A stretch of 24,121 nucleotides of DNA from the NCBI GenBank assembly GCA_027596195.1, contig JADGJG010000323.1, positions 1-24,121 of the forward strand. The letters run 5' to 3'. Source of the stretch: Podochytrium sp. JEL0797. Its lineage: Eukaryota; Chytridiomycota; Chytridiomycetes; Chytridiales; Chytriomycetaceae. The notes under the pieces are model-generated. The model was given only the letters and a program-made list of their open reading frames with translations. It did no database searches and was not told the DNA's origin. Position 1 is the stretch's first letter, and each line of letters begins with the position of its first letter. The position numbers were made by a program, and so were the translations under genes. Below, piece by piece: positions 1-8,878 of this stretch.

Positions 1-42
1 TTGAAAAATCAACCAATTCTCTGGTAAGGCTGATTCGCTTTG

Positions 43-74
<32 letters not shown>

Positions 75-1793
75 ACACACACACCTTTACAGAATACGAT
101 TAAACCACTTACTATTTATTCCACCCTCCTCAAACATAGATGGGCTTCATGTCTTATAAACTCGATATTTCTGAACTCAAGAGAAAAGAGCGCGAAACCA
201 CCGAAGCCCTAAAAGAGCTCGCCAAAATCGAACGACTTCGCGCTGAAGAAGCCGAAGAGCTCCATAGACAACAGGAAGGATTCATTGATACCGTGTGTCA
301 CGAAATCCGCAACCCCTTGAATGGAATCATGCACTGCACGGACTTTGTACGGGAATGCCTCGAAAACATGAAACAGACTGTGGCGACGGGGAAAGAACTC
401 GACTCGGTCAAAGTGAAACTGTCTACAGAGATCGAATCCGCTTTGGAAGAGTGTGGCTCCATCACGCTGTGCTCGAAGCATCAGAAAGCCATCGCAGATG
501 ATGTTTTGCATTTATCCAAGTTAACGTGAGTAGCTTTTCTTGGTGCCAAACTATCTCATTTGTATCAATCCAACGCGAATGCAGGGCGAACATGATGCAT
601 TTCGATTTATCTGACTTTCTAGCTGTTGAACTCGTACAACAAGTGAGCCTCACGTTCAAAGCCCAATTGCTCGAAAAGAAAATCTTTTATGAAACCGAGT
701 TCCGAGGACTCCTCGCAACCGACCCTTCACAAACGCTTATCGGCGATCGCGTGCGCATTACACAAGTCTTTATAAATATTTTAACCAACGCCATCAAGTT
801 CACGCAGAATGAGGCGAATCGAAAAATCAAAGTCGTGGCAGATATGTTTGAGAAACAGGAATACGGCGCCAAAGTGGCGTTTCGCATTACTGTAGAGGAT
901 TCAGGGATTGGGATAACAGAGGAGCAACGAGCCACGTTATTCCGAAAATTTCAGCAGGCCTCCGTGAAGACATATAGTGAATACGGGGGATCCGGCCTCG
1001 GCCTATTCATTTCCAAAAACATCATCACGGCCATGGGCGGAGAAGTGCAAGTCGAGAGCATGAAGGGAAAAGGGACATCTTTTTCCTTTATTATTCCCCT
1101 TGCGAGAGGGTCTGAGATTCAACCACTCCTCTGCAAAACGGCCACTGTTCGAAAATTCAATCCACCCGATACAGCTGTTGTAGAAGCAGCGCGTGGCAAA
1201 ACGATCCTCATTGTGGATGACAACGACATCAACCGTAAAATTCTGACAAAGATTCTCAAAACCGCTGGGTTCGAGACGTTGGAAGCCGACAACGGACTCA
1301 AGGCTTGTGAGTTGTCGGCCGCGAATCCAATCGCCATGATTTTCATGGACATCGAAATGCCAGGTACAGAAGAAGTGCTATGAAATGGTGATTCAGTTTA
1401 ACATATCGCGTTTTTAGTGATGGATGGGAAAGTCGCAACTCAAAAGATTCGGGAGCGCGAAGAACTAGAAGGAACCGTCCAATTCATCCCCATTGTCGCT
1501 GTGACTGGAAACGCACGAGTCGAGCTGGTCAAAGAAATGATTGAGCTGGGAATGCAAGCCGTGATTGTGAAACCCTTCAAGCCGACTCAGTGAGTTCAAT
1601 CACATTCGAATTGACAAATATCTCTAATGGTGGATTAAGAATCGTGAACTGCGCAATCGAAATGATTGAATTAAGTGCAAGGCGCGCATCAAGCACCGAA
1701 AAGATGTCGAAAGTGGATCAGATGAGAGAGGCTTCTAGTCTGACGAATGTTGCAAATGAATATCGCGATGACCAGATGTTGCCAGATATATAA
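1..1793 (+). CDS. Hybrid sensor histidine kinase, 5' end cut by window edge
   Basis: Membrane-independent part of a hybrid phosphorelay kinase that autophosphorylates on His and passes phosphate to its own receiver. Exons 140-525, 585-1363, 1418-1589 and 1640-1793 join in frame to 496 codons. Numbering from 140: a PAC-like end of a PAS domain (DISELKRKE), a coiled coil (about 12-46), the HisKA H box CHEIRNPLNG with phospho-acceptor H54, N box (N197 in ILTNAIKF), G1 EDSGIGI, G2 GGSGLGLF, then a receiver with DD340-341, phospho-acceptor D384 (MDIEMP), T418 and K440. All catalytic residues are present. The ATG at 140 follows a good acceptor (CATAG), and a GTAAGG donor lies at 24, so bases 1-23 are probably the end of an upstream exon carrying more PAS sequence; the phase 0 join fits. 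HisKA contains a roughly 40-residue insertion between the H box and HLSKL. A 50-residue polar tail follows the receiver. AATAAA follows at 1808. Family sure; upstream domains outside the window. Confidence 0.92.
44..85. repeat. Poly-C plus (CA)n microsatellite inside an intron
   Basis: Seventeen consecutive C (44-60) run directly into about thirteen CA units (60-85). It lies in the predicted 116-bp intron 24-139 of the kinase gene, next to the donor side. Confidence 0.95.
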
Positions 1794-1807
1794 AAAATAT
1801 CGCAGAG

Positions 1808-1813
1808 AATAAA
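1808..1813 (+). promoter_or_regulatory. Polyadenylation signal AATAAA of the kinase gene
   Basis: A canonical AATAAA starts 15 bases after the TAA of the histidine kinase. The next gene converges from the right (stop at 1881), leaving only 87 bp for both 3' ends. Confidence 0.55.
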
Positions 1814-1856
1814 TCAAGTCAATAACCAACGCTCAAAGAGATGCAATAAAAATGTA

Positions 1857-1862
1857 TTTATT
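1857..1862 (-). promoter_or_regulatory. Polyadenylation signal AATAAA of DM9 gene 1
   Basis: AATAAA on the minus strand, 19 bases downstream of the stop codon of the leftmost DM9 gene; it fits a 3' end signal in the tight convergent gap with the kinase gene. Confidence 0.5.
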
Positions 1863-1880
1863 TCAACTCGCGCACGTCTC

Positions 1881-2605
1881 TCATGCAATCGCAACGACGC
1901 GGTAGCTTTTGTACGCGATTTCCTTGCCGCCATACCCGAAATTGCAACCTGTTGGGTTCGTTGTGGAACATTTGCCAACTTGCACGCTTCCCTTGTAGTC
2001 CGCAACGGCCACATAAAGCCTCTCACCGGATGCTTCATGCCCCGCATCAATCGGCTGGCTTGCCAAGCCTTGGAGATTCAAGCAGCCTGACTGAGCAATC
2101 ATGGAGACGCCGCTTTGAGCCCCACAGAGAATCTGTACACACGCGCACCCCAATTCGATTAATAACCTAAATGAATACAGAGAATATAAGGTTCAGCTTG
2201 CCTGGTAAGTCCCCTTGACCTTCTCCTCTTTGCCCCCGTACGAAATGTGGACATCTCCACGAGAATCCGTCTTTCCAACATGCCACCCTCCGAATATGGG
2301 AGCACGTGCCGCATATAAAATGGACCCATTGGTATCACGTCCGAGGGCAATAGCATCTTGCGGGACTTGCATTCCTACGGAAGCCGGACGCCTTTTCCAC
2401 ATATTATGGATAATCAAAGATCAGCTAATGTTTGCAGGGTCAAATGAATTTACCAAATCAAAGTGCCGTTGGACGATTCGTATTCGACGCACGCAGGCGT
2501 ATTCGTGCGAGTGTTGTGGCGGGACGGTCGGTTCCAGTGTCCGAGATCCAGACTGGATTCAGAACAAATCGTTGATGAGCGTTTGGCGTGATCGAATCCG
2601 TTCAT
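1881..2605 (-). CDS. Double DM9 (DUF3421) repeat protein without LysM (DM9 gene 1)
   Basis: Putative glycan-binding protein of 197 residues: exons 2605-2454, 2391-2202 and 2132-1881. It holds two tandem DM9 repeats, each with the family pattern of an ALGRD or GHEASGERL start, a G(G)W/Q.GK core and an SYGGKE or GYGGKE end. DM9 proteins of insects and oysters are known as mannose-type lectins or immune factors; a lectin role here is inference. The start at 2605 is preceded by an A-rich leader like those of its two neighbours. The first exon (about 50 residues, Ser/Asn/Thr-rich) has no LysM and no signal peptide, but ends in a Cys-x-x-Tyr...LIW block matching the same junction in genes 2 and 3. 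The intron 2201-2133 begins with GC, not GT. Tandem paralogue of the next two genes. Confidence 0.82.
2133..2201 (-). other. GC-AG intron in DM9 gene 1
   Basis: The exon/intron junction reads CAG|GCAAGC and the acceptor GTACAG. The position, between the two DM9 repeats in phase 0, is the same as the GT-AG intron 3170-3105 of DM9 gene 2, and flanking exons have identical lengths (190 and 252 nt) in both genes. CAG|GCAAG matches the known consensus of minor GC-AG introns spliced by the major spliceosome. Confidence 0.8.
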
Positions 2606-2852
2606 ATTTTTTTTCGTTATCATTGAGGTTGTAAATTTCGCGATATTATTTTGAGGAATTCTCAGGGGTTGCGGCCAGGTTATTAGGGCTTGTATTTTCG
2701 TGACCCGCGGCGGATCGTTACAGATGTTTGGTGTAATGAAAAGAGTCCCAGTCGGATTCTCGATTGGGCGTCCAAATATCGTATCCCACTCGCACTACCA
2801 AACGATAACTACAAATAAAAAAAGCCATCATATTTTCGAGTTTTCTTTCAAT

Positions 2853-4033
2853 TCAAGCAATCACAACAACGCGATACGTTCGATCCGCCACCTCCTTTCC
2901 ACCATACGGGAAATTGCACCCTGACGAGTTGCGCGCGGAACATTTTCCCACCTGGATACTCCCCAAATGATCCGTGATGGCCACGTACAATCTGTCTCCA
3001 TCGGCTTCATGGCCTGCATCGATGGGTTGCATTGAAAGGCCTTGGAGGTTCAGTTGGCCGCATTGCGGGAGGACGGTTACGCCGCGGGGTGGGCCGCAGA
3101 AGATCTGTTCGATATTGGTTAGAAAAGGTTAAAACCTCGCCTTAAATCCAAAATAACATAAAATACGCACCTGATAATCACCCTTGATTCTTAACTCTTT
3201 GCCACCGTACGAGATATACACGTCTCCACGGCCGTTGGTTTTCCCAATGTGCCAGCCTCCATGGATGGCCGCACGCGCAGCGTAAAGGTTGGTTCCGTCG
3301 CTATCGCGGCCGAGGGCGATGGAGTCTTGGGGGATTTGCTGTCCGGGGCAAACAGGGCGCCTGGTTTTCATGAAGAGTTTAGAAATCAGCTGTAAAAAAG
3401 TAAACCGGTTCTGGCTTTACCATTGCAAGAGACCCTGCGAGGACTGGTATTGAGAGAAGCAAGGCGCGTTGGATTGCGAGTTAAAGGCCTGTTGCTTTTT
3501 CCACCCGTTGAGCGCCAAGGCGCCGATACCCGCAAGTGCCGCGGTTCCAACAAGCCCGCCAGCAATCTATTGAACGCCATATAGAAATGAAGGCTCGAGA
3601 TTAGAAATATTGAACAGCGGTGGGGGTAAAGAAAAAAATTCGGCGTTTTGTTTACCATGCCTGCCTTCTTTTTCTTTTCGTCGTCAGAGTCGCTGCTGCT
3701 GTTGCTATCCGAGTCATGTCCGTCATGATGACCGTGGTGATGGTTGTGCGGTGGGCGAACCGGCGGTGGGCAGACAGTGGGAGGCGGGTGGGAAGGAGGG
3801 CAGGTGGTGGGTGGACGCTGACCATTCGTGTACAAGGGGACATTCACGACACTTCCTAAATGAGTCTCAATACGAGTCAGGGTACGAAACAAGAAGGTGT
3901 GCTCACCAATCTGCATTCCGTAAACGTTGTTGCTGAGGCCCGGGTTCATTTCGTACAGTTGGTCGAGCGTGAGCCCATGGCGTTGGGCGATCTCGTAGTG
4001 AGTGTCACCGGCGACAACGACGTATCTGTTCAT
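2853..4033 (-). CDS. LysM - His/Ser/Asp-rich linker - hydrophobic segment - double DM9 protein (DM9 gene 2)
   Basis: 304-residue protein from five exons: 4033-3907, 3855-3656, 3566-3421, 3360-3171 and 3104-2853. Residues about 3-50 form a LysM domain (YVVVAGDTHYEIAQRHGL... ending VVNVP), the fold that binds chitin or peptidoglycan GlcNAc. A Pro/Cys-rich stretch leads to a His-rich block, an acidic Ser/Asp block and KKKK, then a Gly/Ala-rich hydrophobic segment (IAGGLVGTAALAG...ALAL) that could be a membrane or glycine-zipper helix. A short Cys-containing junction ends in LLQW, then two DM9 repeats (PQDSIALGRDSDG..., ...NFPYGGKEVAD). No signal peptide precedes LysM, so it is either cytosolic, membrane-anchored by the internal helix, or exported unconventionally. 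Splice sites are supported by alignment with gene 3. Glycan binding by both ends is inferred from the two families. Confidence 0.85.
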
Positions 4034-4287
4034 ATTTTTTTTTGATTTGTTGTTAACGTGATTTTTCTCGAAACGGCTTTTATGTGGCTTTTAATCGAAC
4101 CTTTGTAAATGATTTTTAAGCCACTTTATTAGCTCGTTCATCGCGATGGTGAAAAGAAATGCTCGTTTCGAATCATTCTATTGCATTATGAGCCTTTTCG
4201 CCTGGCAACAAATGTGTCCGAACGGCAGAATCAATAAGAAAGATCGGACAAATTTTTTGCGCGAGATCAGCAGAAAAGATTGAAGCA

Positions 4288-4293
4288 TTTATT
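4288..4293 (-). promoter_or_regulatory. Polyadenylation signal overlapping the stop codon of DM9 gene 3
   Basis: AATAAA on the minus strand begins inside the TAA stop (4294-4292), giving TAATAAA. This implies an extremely short 3' UTR if used. Confidence 0.4.
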
Positions 4294-5265
4294 AAATGAT
4301 CACAACCACGCGGTAATTCTTGTCCGCCACTTCCTTTCCTCCATACGGGAAATTACATCCTGCCTTGTTCTTGGCCGAACATTTCCCAATCTGCATAGAC
4401 CCCTTATGATCCACAATCGCAACAAACAACCTCTCCCCACTCGCCTCATGCCCCCCATCAATCGGCTGACTCGGCAACTGTTCGAGATTCAAGACCCCCG
4501 ACTGATGGATCACAGACACACCACGCGGGTTCCCGCACAAGATTTCGTACGACGTCTTGATTTTGTGTTCTTTACCGCCGTAGGAAATGTACACGCCCCC
4601 GCGGCCGTTGGATTTGCCAATGTGCCACCCGCCAAACAGGGCGGCACGCGCGGCATAGAGGTTGGTTCCGTCGCTGTCGCGGCCGAGGGCGATTGCGTCT
4701 TGCGGGAATTGCTGTCCAGGAAACACGGGGCGCCTTTTTGTGTGCGTGAAGGAGTGAAGAATGAGATTCAAATCGGACGCGTCACGAGTTACGGTGGGCA
4801 TCGGGGTTCTATTTTACCACTGCAAAATGCCCTGAGACGTTTGGTATTGCGAAAAACAGGGTGCGTTGGATTGCGCGTGGTAGTCTGAGTTCTTTTTCCA
4901 GCTGGTGAGGGCCGCGGCTCCAAGGAGTCCGCCCATGATCGCGCCGGTCTTGTTCGAGTTGGAGTTGGATCCATTCTTATCGTTGCAATTGTTTTGGTTG
5001 TTGTTGGAGGGAGGTCCCGGTGGGCAGGTGGCTGGTGGGTGTTGGCCGTTGGTGTACAAGGGGACATTCACGGCGCTTCCTGAGAATGCGGCAATTTGAT
5101 AAGATTTCAATAGATACAAAACGCAAAGAACTCCCTACCAGTCTCCAAGCCGTAAGCGTTGTGGCTGAGGCCTGGGTTCATTTCGTAAAGCTGGTCGAGC
5201 GTGAGTCCATGGCGTTGGGCAATGTCGTAGTGAGTATCTCCGGCAGCAACGACGTATCTATTCAT
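4292..5265 (-). CDS. LysM - Asn-rich linker - double DM9 protein (DM9 gene 3)
   Basis: 276-residue paralogue of the preceding gene, exons 5265-5139, 5079-4818 and 4733-4292. The LysM exon is exactly as long (127 nt) as that of gene 2 and nearly identical in sequence (MNRYVVAAGDTHYDIAQRHG). The linker differs: Asn/Ser-rich instead of His/Asp-rich, followed by a short Gly-rich hydrophobic stretch (TGAIMGGLLGAAALTSW). The junction CFSQYQTSQGILQW and the two DM9 repeats (residues about 128-276) are conserved. The intron that separates the two DM9 repeats in genes 1 and 2 is missing here; both repeats lie in one exon. No signal peptide is visible. Start chosen at 5265 because LysM begins at residue 3 and the context is A-rich as in the paralogues. 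Role as glycan-binding or wall-associated protein is inferred. Confidence 0.86.
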
Positions 5266-5280
5266 GTTTTTTGACGATGA

Positions 5281-5625
5281 TTTGAGGACGACCCCTCCCT
5301 TCCAATCTTTTGTGACTCTTCGATGACTCTTTTTTTTGAACCCTTTCTACAGAAGGAGACGGCCGCCCAGGATTGGGAGGATCGGGAGGAGGCAAATTGA
5401 AGCGGGCTTATTTAAGGGCTAATAAGGGAACCAAAGTGGAATGAAGGTTGAGTGATGGAGTTCAAGTTGCACAGTCATTTCCATGGGAAAGCGCGTAAAG
5501 GAGACCCGATCACCATACTCAATTCCGTCGCGAATACTTTTATAACACGAGATGCGTCGAATAGTTATTTCGTGCACCAGGATTGATTGCCCAAAAACTG
5601 CTTCCAGAAATGTGCTGCAAAAAAG
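5281..5625. other. Divergent intergenic region, DM9 gene 3 / cyclin
   Basis: About 345 bp between two genes transcribed away from each other, so it must hold both promoters. Visible: a GA-rich stretch near 5355-5395, and a TATTTAAG core inside a 6-bp inverted repeat (CTTATT 5407-5412 / AATAAG 5421-5426). No gene or RNA was recognised. Confidence 0.5.
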
Positions 5626-6716
5626 ATGCCGACTTCTCCTTGCCCGCCCCCTCCCACCCCCCAGTCCTGGCTCTACTCCGCGTCTGAGTTCTGTTCACCG
5701 GCCTCTCTTTCCGACGGCATGTCGCTTCAAGAGGAGCGCGCAATACGGCGGAAAGCATCTCGCTTCCTGGTCAACATGGTAAGAACTCTGGTGATCTGCC
5801 CGTGGTGTTCCCTAACGCATTACTCTACTCCTACGCATCCCCCCTGGTACTCCTCCTCTTCAAACCAACAGGGCATCGCCCTCAAACTCCCCGCCAATCC
5901 GATCGCCACTGCGCAGCTCTTTATGCACCGTTTCTTTATGCGCGAATCGTTCAAAAGACACAAGTACCACGACGTGTGTGCCGGTGAGCGCTGTTAAAAA
6001 TAAATAAAAATAAATATTTAAAAATTAAAAAAATAAACAGCTGCCATGTTCCTCGCCACAAAAGTCGAAGAAACGGGACGCCGCCTTCGCCGCGTCATCC
6101 AGGTCGCTGCACAGAAGGCCCTCAAAAACGACACCCACCAAGTCGACGAATCCTCGAAGGAGTTCCGCAACTGGTGGGACAACATCCTGTATTACGAGGA
6201 GAAGATGCTCGCGGTGCTCTGCTGGGACATGAAGTTCGATCATCCGTACCAGAATATATTGATGCTGTGCAAGCACACGAATGGTATTTGCGTGCTATTC
6301 CGTGTTATTCCGTTTCTGCCTTTTGACGCATTTTTCGACACCTTCCCTTTCCATCAGGTTCCCAAGCTCTCAAAGAATCAGCCTGGGCCTTTGTCTCAGA
6401 CTCATATCGATACCCCTTTTGTCTTCACTACACGTCTCCCGAAATCGCTGCCGCCTGTTTTATTCTTGCCAAAATGCTCACACGCGTTCACGCCGCCGCC
6501 ATCGCCTCGGCGGCCCTTCAATCCGCCATACCGGTTCCTGCTCCTCCTCCTCCTCCTTCACAGCTGATTGAACTTGCTTGGGCCGAGGATGTTTGCTTCC
6601 AAATGAAGAGTGACCCAGAACGTGTGTATGAGATTATGGATGTGTTGTTGCGGGAGGTTCAAGAGCGCGACGTGGCACAACGGATGGCCATATTGACTGA
6701 AATGGGACTTCAATGA
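5626..6716 (+). CDS. Cyclin of transcriptional CDK (cyclin K/T-like)
   Basis: 288-residue cyclin from exons 5626-5778, 5872-5983, 6041-6283 and 6358-6716. After a Pro-rich start comes the W..SASEF..SPAS..DG leader typical of cyclin K/T/Ctk2 proteins, then cyclin box 1 with RRKASRFLVN, LKLP, ATAQLFMHRFF, ESFK, the highly conserved AMFLATKVEETGRRL helix and DHPYQNIL, and box 2 with ESAWAFVSDSYR and SPEIAAACFILAK. The invariant Lys-Glu pair (KVEE) contacting the CDK is present. Such cyclins activate Cdk9/Cdk12-type kinases that phosphorylate the RNA polymerase II C-terminal domain. A Pro/Ala insertion (PVPAPPPPPSQ) interrupts box 2. No long C-terminal disordered tail, so it is shorter than animal cyclin K. 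The intron 5984-6040 is very AT-rich. Which cyclin exactly (K, T/Pch1, Ctk2) is unresolved. AATAAA at 6782. Confidence 0.88.
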
Positions 6717-6781
6717 GATGCGAGCATTCGTAAATCAAACAATCAACGAGCAAAACGCGGGTCGCCGGATATAATAAGCAG

Positions 6782-6787
6782 AATAAA
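6782..6787 (+). promoter_or_regulatory. Polyadenylation signal AATAAA of the cyclin gene
   Basis: Canonical AATAAA 65 bases after the cyclin stop codon and about 100 bases before the first gene of the 7TM array. Confidence 0.5.
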
Positions 6788-6883
6788 CGGAATGTATAGT
6801 CATGATGCATATTTAAGTATATATAGAGACTTAGAGACTCAATACGGCGAAATGAACGAATGAAAAATTCAAATATTGACACA

Positions 6884-7813
6884 ATGGACAACGCAACCGA
6901 TTCTGATATCCTCCTGTCCACAATCTGCAATAATGCCCCTATCCTAACAGTGGTCTCGGATTCTATCACCGTCGCGTTTCTTTTAGTCCATCTCGGACGG
7001 GTCGCGAAATCCGAAAACAGCCAATCCCCGTTCAAATCCCCCGCCAACATTCTTTTGATTGCTCTCTGTGCTTCCGGCATTCCCTTCACCTTTGCGATGC
7101 TGCTCTATAACAAATCGGAGAGACGCGAAAGCGATTGGATCATTGTTGTATCCTTTTTCCTCGTAATTATGGAATCCGGATATATGCTACTTTCCTGGAT
7201 CCGCGCCAAACCAATCCTGATGCGGCAATCGTCCAAAACAGTGTTTACAATCTTCACGTACATATTATACACCTCCTGCGTCTTGACGATCCTCCCATTC
7301 GCCACAATCATATGGACACGTAGTGCCATCCACCCGCTGTTCCTCCTCACAACGCTCGTGGCCGGCTTGGGATCCGTCAGCCTCGACGCGTTTTATATGA
7401 TCCAGTTCTCGAAATACATTTGGGGACTTTCAAGGGACCTTGAGACACAGGCCGTTGAGCCGCGGTTTCGCGTGATTGCCACGTATGGACTCGCGGGCAC
7501 GTTGTGTGCAACAACCACGTTGGGTGTCACGGGTCTCGCAATGTTGGCGGAATTTGTGGATCCGGAGCTGGAGAAGGCGGTGTTTCGGCGCGTTTATTTA
7601 GTGTGTTGGGCGTTGAAGGATTTTTTGCTGTGGGCTACGGGTTTTGCGTGGGTGGCGATGAAGGTTGCGTTGACAGAATGTGATTCGAAGGAGCAGGCTT
7701 CGAGTGGCAAGAAAACGACGGCGGTGAGTGCTGGAGAGCTAAAGAAAGCATCATCTATTCGAGTTTCAAAAATTTCACTGCCTGCGATGTCTGGATCGCT
7801 CAAGAGGGGATAG
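6884..7813 (+). CDS. Seven-transmembrane protein A1
   Basis: Intronless 309-residue polytopic membrane protein. Hydrophobic segments at about 19-38, 53-75, 85-106, 118-144, 150-172, 197-224 and 237-263 give seven helices. Basic loops (GRVAKSE, SWIRAKPILMRQSS, SKYIWGLSRDLE) fall on the side predicted cytoplasmic; the N-terminus with an N-glycosylation sequon (N3-A-T) and loop 2-3 with N76-K-S fall outside: the N-out topology of a G-protein-coupled receptor. Start 6884 is chosen because MDNATDSD is the conserved start of the paralogues; an in-frame ATG at 6860 is possible. The cytoplasmic tail is basic and Ser-rich (SGKKTTAVSAGELKK). Its stop is a TAG where A4 has a CAG codon, so the tail is about 11 residues short. 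First gene of a six-copy array. The family has no name I can assign; receptor function is inference. Confidence 0.85.
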   Translation: MDNATDSDILLSTICNNAPILTVVSDSITVAFLLVHLGRVAKSENSQSPFKSPANILLIALCASGIPFTFAMLLYNKSERRESDWIIVVSFFLVIMESGYMLLSWIRAKPILMRQSSKTVFTIFTYILYTSCVLTILPFATIIWTRSAIHPLFLLTTLVAGLGSVSLDAFYMIQFSKYIWGLSRDLETQAVEPRFRVIATYGLAGTLCATTTLGVTGLAMLAEFVDPELEKAVFRRVYLVCWALKDFLLWATGFAWVAMKVALTECDSKEQASSGKKTTAVSAGELKKASSIRVSKISLPAMSGSLKRG

Positions 7814-7942
7814 TCAAGTATTAGTCTAGAGATAGGGGGGAATTTAATAGGCGCTTTCCGTATTATGTTCTTCAATAATTTTATTTAAGTCAAATCGTAT
7901 ATTTCTTTTTTCCCTTTGTTGGAATTGCGAATCAGTTACACA

Positions 7943-8878
7943 ATGGACAACGCCACTGATTCTGATATCCTCCTGTCCACAATCTGCAATAACGCCCCTA
8001 TCCTGTGGGTGGTCCTTGATGTTTGCTCAGTCGTGTTTCTTCTATTTCACCTCGGGCACGTCGCGAAATCCGAAAACGGCAAATCTCCGTTTAAATCCCC
8101 CGCCAACATTCTGTTGATTTCTGTCTGTGTTTCCGGTACACTCTTCACTTTTGCGATGCTGTTCTATAACAGATCGGAGAGACGTCAAAGCGATTGGATC
8201 ATTGTTGTATCTTTTTTCCTCGCAATTGGGGAATCAAGTTATCTTCTCCTTTCCTGGATCCGCGCCAAACCGATCCTGGCACGTCAATCGTCCACAGCAG
8301 TATATACCTTCTTCAATTACACATTATACGCCTCCTGTGCCATGACTATCCTCCCGTTAGCCTCGATTATCTGGACACGTCGCACCACCCACCCACTGTA
8401 TTTCATCTCGCAAACTGTCGCCGGATTGGGGGCCATCAGCCTTGACGCATTTTTCGTGTTCCAGTTTTCGAAATACATTTGGGGACTTTCAAGGGACCTT
8501 GAAACGCAGGCAGTTGAGCCGCGGTTTCGCGTGATTGCCACGTATGGACTCGCGGGCACCTTGTGTATTACCACGGCGTTTAGTTTAGTGGGTCTCGCTA
8601 CGGTGGTGGAATTTTTGGACCCGGATCTTGAGAAGGTGGTGTTTCGACGCGTTTACTTGGTGTGCTGGGCGATCAAGGATTTCGTGCTTTGGGCAGCTGC
8701 TGTTGCATGGGTGGCGATGAGGGTTGCGTTGACGGAATGTGATTCAAAGGAGCAGGCTTCGAGTGGCAAGAAAACGGCGGCATTGAGTGCGGGAGAGCGG
8801 ACGAGGGGTCCGTCCGGCCACGGATCAATTTCTCCGTCCGTGATTGCGAAAGCTAAGAGGGCTCAGTCAATCTATTAA
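7943..8878 (+). CDS. Seven-transmembrane protein A2
   Basis: Intronless, 311 residues, same seven-helix plan as A1 with the conserved start MDNATDSD, SWIRAKPIL loop 3-4, SKYIWGLSRDLE loop 5-6, TYGLAGTL in helix 6 and RVYLVCW in helix 7. Both N-terminal (N3) and loop 2-3 (N76-R-S) sequons are kept. The segment from the end of helix 5 to the start of helix 6 is almost identical at DNA level to A1, while helices 4 and 7 differ more. The tail diverges after GERTRG and ends AKRAQSIY, unlike every other copy, although the ancestral GGGGGAAATGA end motif is still visible just past the stop. Probable receptor; ligand unknown. Confidence 0.85.
   Translation: MDNATDSDILLSTICNNAPILWVVLDVCSVVFLLFHLGHVAKSENGKSPFKSPANILLISVCVSGTLFTFAMLFYNRSERRQSDWIIVVSFFLAIGESSYLLLSWIRAKPILARQSSTAVYTFFNYTLYASCAMTILPLASIIWTRRTTHPLYFISQTVAGLGAISLDAFFVFQFSKYIWGLSRDLETQAVEPRFRVIATYGLAGTLCITTAFSLVGLATVVEFLDPDLEKVVFRRVYLVCWAIKDFVLWAAAVAWVAMRVALTECDSKEQASSGKKTAALSAGERTRGPSGHGSISPSVIAKAKRAQSIY

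Noticed and set aside
1881..5265. CyanoVirin-N homology domains in the lectin-like genes
   Set aside because: The repeated pattern GRD..G..LY.AR....GWH.GK......YGGKE is DM9/DUF3421; CVNH hallmarks are absent.
7105..7350. Minus-strand open frames opposite the 7TM genes
   Set aside because: They recur at the same place in each paralogue because the sense strand is conserved; no independent signals.
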